Assembly (NCBI GenBank): GCA_022702705.1
Contig: CM040425.1
Span: 8,634,001-8,698,000 of the forward strand
Source of the DNA: Papilionanthe hookeriana x Papilionanthe teres
Lineage: Eukaryota; Streptophyta; Magnoliopsida; Asparagales; Orchidaceae
Direction of reading: 5' to 3'
DNA: 64,000 bases
Shown here in pieces: positions 58,779-64,000 of the stretch; the stretch's first letter is position 1; every line of letters starts with the position of its first letter. Position numbers and translations under genes: made by a program. Under the pieces are notes generated by a model that was given only the letters and a program-made list of their open reading frames with translations, had not been told where the DNA came from and searched no databases.

Positions 58779-60235
58779 ATGCCTAACAGGCGATTGGTTG
58801 TAAACTTCAACAATGGGGTGAGTCTAGCACTCGACGAAGAGAAGATGAAGGATGGGGCCATGATTGAGATCGACTTAGATTTCACACCAGCTAGGCTACA
58901 ATATGAAAAGGCTAATTGGACCCCGGTTGACCGGGACGAGTTCCGCAGTTAGACAGTGAAGACATTAGGTGGCCCGAGTCAGCAGTCTACCGACAGAAAA
59001 AGGAAAGTAAACGCCGCTCATGTAACGGGAGAAGACAAGAAAGTCAAGTCCATGGTTACTACCATAGAGGGCAGGCTTGTTAGCGTCGTGCCCACAGAAG
59101 TTCAGGAAGTAAGGAGAGCTACTCTCACTCCTACACAGCGAAGAAACTAGAACCGCCGCATTCATAGAATTTTGAGCAAGCTGGCGGCGAACCAGCATAA
59201 GGAGACAGTTGCTACCGTCAGTGCAAGTACCTCGAAGAAGCCAGTTCGGTAGGAACCATAAAAGAGGAGATCAACTCAAAGAACAGTAGAGAAGATGAGA
59301 GAAACTCCAAGAAGAGCAGGAACAGAATCAGCGCCACAATGCTATACAGATACACCAGTTCTGAAGAGTGTTGTTACGAAAGAAACCCCGGAGGATGTCT
59401 TGACAGAGACTATCCCCGAGGAGGTGAGACATACAGGAGAGCGTGTTGGGGTTGAGCCATACATGCCACAATACATTAACAGACCTCGCCGATTGCAGAT
59501 AATTCCAGAATACTAGCTGGAGAGGTTGCAGAAAGTTGAAAAGAAAACCTTTGAGCATTTCGAAAGGATTCGAGGCAAGAAGATCAATATCCTGGAAGGC
59601 CTCAAGCTACATACAGATGTGTTTTCAGACTACGAGCAGCAGCAGATTATGGATTGTGTAGTCGATCTTCAAAAAATGGGCTGAGCTGGCCGTTTAAGAG
59701 AGAAGACCTACTCAGAACCCTGAAGTTGGATGAAAGGAAGAGGAAGAGTTACAATCCAATGCGGCTATTGTTACAAATTCACCGAGGATAGGCATGGAAA
59801 TCCACCAGGGATACTCCGTCTCAGTGAGGTGGATCCGATGCCGAAAATCATTAAAAGGATGGTGACATGGAGGGTACTGCCTGCAGATTACATATCCAAC
59901 AGCTGTATCATCAACATATACGAGGAAGGCGACTGTATGCCGCCACACATAGATCATCATGATTTCGTCAGACCCTTCTGCACAGTGTTTTTTGTCAATC
60001 AGTGTAACATCATGTTCGGAGGCCCAGAGAATTCCGAGGGCCAGTGGAGATACCTCTACCAGTAGGTTCCGTTCTGGTGTTAAAAGGAAATGGAGCGGAC
60101 GTAGCAAAGCACTGCATCCCGGGCATACCTTTTCAGCGAATCTCCATCACTTTTAGGAGGATGGACGACAGTAAAATGTCTTTCCACTTTCAGCTGGATC
60201 TAGAGTTAGAGAGCCTTCGGCCCTACAAGCTGTGA
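58779..60235 (+). pseudogene. ORF3 of element 2: AlkB/ALKBH9-10-like domain (broken)
   Basis: Starts MPNRRLVVNFNNGVSLALDE at 58779. Follows element 1 ORF3 throughout: linker, FERIRGKKINILEGLKLHTD, GRVTIQCGYCYKFTEDR, GNPPGILR, PPHIDHHDFVRPFC (HxD kept), EIPLPVGSVLVLKGNGAD, AKHCIPGIP (His kept), RISITFRRMDD (R-x5-R kept), ending YKL and TGA at 60235. At least seven in-frame stops, plus an 18-bp deletion with a nearby one-base loss around 60015-60050 that shifts the frame inside the AlkB domain. Inactive, but the catalytic signature is retained in pieces. Confidence 0.93.
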
Positions 60236-61058
60236 GCTACATGGAAAATATCACACCTCCAATGCACATTCGAACGACATTCCTGTCAATGATGGCTTAG
60301 AAGGTGATGTCATTGCCCATATGTCTCACTATTCAGACATGGATTTTGACAGATGCTTTTGGAAGAAACCTACAAGAATCTTATGCAGTCCGTTTTTGGA
60401 TATATGTGGATTGTATGAGATGCTTAATTTTTAAGGAAAATATCATCATGTTTTGGATCAAGCTATATGATGTATTTTCAGTAAATTGGAATGGAAAAGA
60501 CCATGTCGTGTTTTGCCCTCACCTCTTTTGTGCAAATAGGCTGGGAAACGCCACTAAGTGAAATGAACTTCGAGCGAAGAACGATTTGAAAATAAATGAA
60601 TAAATAAGATAAAATGGAAATGAACGAAGAATCTTTAAAGAATCTAAATGTCAAAATGAATTCCAAAATAACTTGAAAACAAAAAGAAATAATAAAATTG
60701 AATCACTAAAAACAAACGAAACAAATCTAAATCTCGAATTGAATTCTGATCTGAATCCTCTGATTTGAGTCTTTCAATTCTTCTTCAAATCGAAATCTAT
60801 TTGAAACTCTATTGAAATTCGAATCCTTTCCTCGACTTATCGCTAGGTCGAGTCTTTTCAACTTAGTACACTTACCTTCTCCCTTCAATTCTCTTTCTTC
60901 TGTGTGTTAGAGGATCGACTGGTTCTATTAACACAAAGCTATGAATTTTATTCGATTTGGTTATGATGGCATGGGACTGGGTCCCTCCTCGCATGGATAT
61001 CTTTTTCGAGAAACCTTTTGATTGGGATTTGAAACACCTTCATATCTGATTCAACTTT
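60236..61058 (+). other. 3' non-coding region between ORF3 and the array (element 2)
   Basis: Matches 18123-18844. No gene; the frame at 60304-60561 is not shared with element 1. Confidence 0.65.
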
Positions 61059-62008
61059 CGAGGCTGGAGCCTAACTTCCAGTTCTCTTCCTGAGGTTAGA
61101 GCCTAACTTCTAGCTCTCATTCAATTTCTGAGGCTGGAGCCTAACTTCCAGTTCTCTTCTTGAGGCTTGAGCCTAACTTCTAGCTCTCATTCAATTTTCA
61201 AGGCTGGAGCCTAACTTCTAGTTCTCTTCCTGAGGCTAAAGCCTAAATTCTAGTTCTCTTTCAAATTTTTTAGGCTGGAACCTAACTTCCAGTTCTCTTC
61301 TTGAGGCTAGAGCCTAACATATAGCTCTCTTTCCAAGGCTGGAGCCTAACTTCCAGTTCTTTTCTTGAGGCTAGAGCCTAACTTCTAGCTCTCATTTAAT
61401 TTTCGAGGTTGTAGCCTAACTTCTAGTTCTCTTCTTGAGGCTAGAGCCTAACTTCTATCTCTCATTCCAATTTCTGAGGTTGGAGCCTAACTTCCAGTTC
61501 TCTTCCTGAGGCTAGAGTCTAACTTCTAGCTCTCATTCAAATTTTAAGGCTGGAGCCTAACTTCCAGTTCTCTTCCTAAGGCTAGAGCCTAACTTCTGGC
61601 TCTCATTCCAATTTCTGAGGCTGGAGCCTAACTTCCAGTTCTCTTCTTGAGGCTGGAGCCTAACTTCTAGCTCTCTTTCAAATTCTCGAGTCTGGAGCCT
61701 AACTTTAGTTCTTTTCCTGAGACTAGAGCCTAAGTTCTAGCTCTCATTCAAATTTCTGAGGCTGGAGCCTAACTTCCAGTTCTCTTTTAATCTTCGAGGC
61801 TGGAGCCTAAATTCCAGTTCTCTTTCAAATCTTCGAGGCTAGAGTTTAAATTCTAGTTCTCATTCAAATTTCTGAGGCTGGAGCCCAACTTCCAGCTCTC
61901 TTCTTGAGGCTGGAGCCTAAATTCCATTTCTCTTTCAAATCTTCAAGGCTGGAGCCTAAATTTCAGTTCTCATTTCATCCCGAGGTTGGAACCTAGGTTC
62001 CAATTCTA
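61059..62008 (+). repeat. Tandem array of inverted-repeat (hairpin) units, element 2
   Basis: About 27 units (hand count) of 30-36 bp. The core GCCTAACT lies between arms CTGGA/TCCAG or CTAGA/TCTAG, again flanked by GAG and CTC. The two arm types roughly alternate in the first half. The consensus differs strongly from element 1 (TACCTAAATT) though position, unit length and geometry are the same. The last unit (GGTTGGAACCTAGGTTCCAA) nearly equals the last unit of element 1. Confidence 0.88.
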
Positions 62009-62299
62009 ATTTCAAATCCAAAATTTCCACGGAATCCATGTTGAAATCAATCTTAAATCAAACTTTAATTTAATTTGAAACTCCAAACAAATCAAAATTC
62101 AATCTTAAAATTAAAACTTGAAATAAAAATGAAACAAATCTAAAATCCGGTCCCTCCAGATCTTGTGATTTGGAATTCACCTGCTTTTCCCTAGCAAGGG
62201 TTCTAGAATCTTCAGTCTCGGAGATCTACCTGATACTCCCCAGTGGAAATTTTCTACGCTTTATTCTAAGTGTGTCACTTAGACGTCTGTGTTAGTTTT

Positions 62300-62351
62300 G
62301 TTGATCTCTTCAGTCAATGCCAATACTCACGGTGTGCTTGGTTAGCACACC
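62300..62351 (+). other. Two stem-loops upstream of the PPT (element 2)
   Basis: 62300-62318 (weak, with G-T pairs) and GGTGTGC 62331-62337 against GCACACC 62345-62351 (perfect 7 bp, 7-base loop). Counterparts of 20009-20060. Confidence 0.5.
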
Positions 62352-62356
62352 ACACC

Positions 62357-62371
62357 TATTGGGGGTCCATT
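62357..62371 (+). other. Polypurine tract candidate, element 2
   Basis: CTATTGGGGGTCCATT precedes the LTR start TGGTGACC at 62372, as in element 1. Confidence 0.6.
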
Positions 62372-62722
62372 TGGTGACCTCATTTTTGGTGAGATCTTTT
62401 TCATTCCTCTTAGTGCTTAGAATCTAGCCATAGGACTTCTCCTTGACTGTCCTAGAAGACTAGAGATGGAACCCACCATTTAAAAAATCAAGACAAATCT
62501 TAATTCTCTTTGAAATCCTACATAGATGGTCATCAACCTCCAAATCACTTGGAAGGTTAGGACCAATGTGTGAGAAGACAAAGATGAATTCCTATAGGAT
62601 GTTCAAGCCTTAGGATATCCCTGGGTGGCTTAGTCTTGGTGAAGTCTTGCTTGCACACACTGCACTCTCACACCCATCCTAAACCCTAAACTATCCCTAC
62701 CCAATCTTGACTTCTGGTTCAT
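62372..62722 (+). repeat. 3' LTR of element 2, truncated to about 350 bp
   Basis: Matches the start of the 3' LTR of element 1 (20081 on) and overlaps the beginning of the element 2 5' LTR (CCCTGGGT at 62619 and at 43049). Homology to the LTR stops at about 62722 after TTCTGGTTCATCC. Confidence 0.85.
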
Positions 62723-63008
62723 CCAAAGTTTCCTCATCAAGTGTAAAGGATGGATAGTTGGACCATACCAACTGGCCAACCTATATTGACTATACTCAAC
62801 AAATCGAGTGGATCTTAGCCGTCCGAGCTAATTTTGCTAACCTGAAACCAATTAAGCTTAGTCGATCGACCCATAGAGCAACCACATGACAAACTTATCC
62901 ATGTTACAAAAAATATTATAATAAGTACCCCATTAATGCATAAGCAAAAGTGTAACATCATCACATTCTATGAATAAATGATGATATATTAACTTCAAGT
63001 ATTGCTCA

Positions 63009-63068
<60 letters not shown>

Positions 63069-64000
63069 TATACTCTGTAAATGAATCAATGCACTTGATG
63101 AATAGCTCAAACTCGACTTGATTAATACTCGATCATGTTTGTTTAAATTAGAAAATAAACAAGCTTGAATATTGTTTAATAGTTCGAAGATTAAATGAAT
63201 CAAACATGAACATAATCAAACTTGTTCATTTATGTTTACAAATAAACTCGTTTGTTGTTCAACAACTAATTTGTTAAGTATTTGATGTTAATCTCGATGA
63301 TAATTTGTATGATATATGATATATTTTTTAAATAAAAATTGATTAGCTATAATTGATTTATATTATATGTTAAAATTAATATTATATATTTAATATTAAC
63401 ATATTATTATATCAATAAATGAAAGGTTTTACATTATGAGTTATTTGATGGTACAATTTTCTTTAGTTGTTTTGGTCTTATTTCTATGTTTCTTTTTTTT
63501 TTATCTCACAATGAATTCTTGTAAGAAAATAAATATTATTGATGAGATAATGTGGGCTAGTATATTTCTTATGTGATTTATTAAATTATTGATTTATTAA
63601 GAAAATTAGATTTATAAAATTCTGGATACTCATTTAAATTTTTAACTCATTTAAATACTCATTCACTTGTCATAAATGAATCAAGTACAAATCACGTTTA
63701 AATATTACAAATTTTAAACAAGTTGAGTTTGAACTGTATGTGAAAGCTTAACACAAGTTCAAGCCAAATATGAATAACTTATAATTGTATCATGCCAAGA
63801 CCAATCTATGATATACTCGGTTCGACTCGGCGCAATTAGAATTATAGTTATGTTTTATTTTTTGAGTGTGATTTACGGACAAATCAACAATGATAAGTAA
63901 TAGTAATATTTTTTATGGGCTTTTACACATATAGCTCCCAAAACTTTTATATTTAACTATCTCACCTCAAAATTTTCATAATTATGAATATCATATGAAA
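62723..64000. other. AT-rich flank, no gene seen
   Basis: Not related to the LTR or to other parts of the window as far as can be seen. No long frame on either strand apart from one created by the CT repeat. Could be old intergenic DNA or part of another repeat. Confidence 0.6.
63011..63065. repeat. (CT)n microsatellite
   Basis: About 27 nearly pure CT dinucleotides; read on the other strand it makes an artificial Arg-Glu repeat. Confidence 0.97.

Larger units (their letters stand above)
43045..62722 (+). mobile_element. Tat/Ogre-type retrotransposon with AlkB ORF (element 2, older copy)
   Basis: Same order as element 1: LTR, PBS, ORF1, gag, protease, RT, RNase H, integrase, ORF3 with AlkB, hairpin array, PPT, start of 3' LTR. 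Internal part about 12.9 kb. The 5' LTR lacks its first 250 bp or so; the 3' LTR is cut after about 350 bp. More stops than element 1. Because it decayed separately, features shared by both copies were probably in the ancestor. Confidence 0.92.

Noticed and set aside
62723..64000. Host gene in the right flank
   Set aside because: No open frame of useful length, splice-like exon pattern or known motif; the one longer frame is made by the CT repeat.

Overview
The window is plant nuclear DNA made almost entirely of nested, mostly decayed retrotransposons. The evidence is lineage-specific: Ty3/gypsy Tat/Ogre-type elements with a second (archaeal-type) RNase H and a tRNA-Arg-like primer site, Athila-type elements with FMDD reverse transcriptase and a post-integrase 'plant transposon protein' ORF, and an L1-type LINE with DUF4283 and CCHC knuckle in ORF1. 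No host gene, tRNA or rRNA was found. The species cannot be named; a repeat-rich angiosperm is likely.

Layout. (1) 1-27367: Tat-type element 1, + strand. Its 5' LTR (1-7467, start outside the window) is split by a LINE (1768-7338, - strand). Then come PBS, a pre-gag ORF1, gag, protease, RT, RNase H, integrase, an extra ORF3 (16647-18122) whose C-terminal half is an AlkB/ALKBH9-10-like Fe(II)/2-oxoglutarate dioxygenase, a 27-unit hairpin array, PPT and a 7.3 kb 3' LTR (20081-27367). (2) 27368-36523: Athila A, + strand, entered in mid-pol (element 1 appears to have inserted into it), with RT, RNase H, integrase, two post-integrase ORFs, PPT and LTR. (3) 36535-40884: Athila B, - strand, 5' LTR plus gag/protease, truncated in early RT. 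(4) 40885-42964: Athila C, + strand RT-integrase fragment. (5) 42965-62722: an LTR-end scrap, then Tat-type element 2, an older and more broken relative of element 1 with the same gene order, including the AlkB ORF3 and its own hairpin array; its 3' LTR is cut after about 350 bp. (6) 62723-64000: AT-rich flank with a CT microsatellite.

Main discovery. Two independently decayed copies of one very large retrotransposon family (about 27 kb without the LINE) carry, downstream of integrase, a captured AlkB domain with HxD...H iron ligands and an R-x5-R 2-oxoglutarate signature. The closest recognisable relatives are plant ALKBH9/ALKBH10 RNA N6-methyladenosine demethylases, so the element may carry its own RNA demethylase. 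A conserved pyrimidine tract plus AG just before the ORF3 start suggests expression from a spliced RNA, as for an env gene. The N-terminus of ORF3 resembles the N-terminus of pre-gag ORF1, which suggests an internal duplication.

The second discovery is structural. Between ORF3 and the PPT, both elements have tandem arrays of about 32 bp units, each an inverted repeat. The arms differ between units but stay complementary within a unit, which is covariation expected of an RNA (or cruciform) fold. A pair of hairpins with compensatory changes also sits in the R/U5 part of all three LTR copies. Everything here was read by eye; alignments, trees and fold statistics remain to be run.
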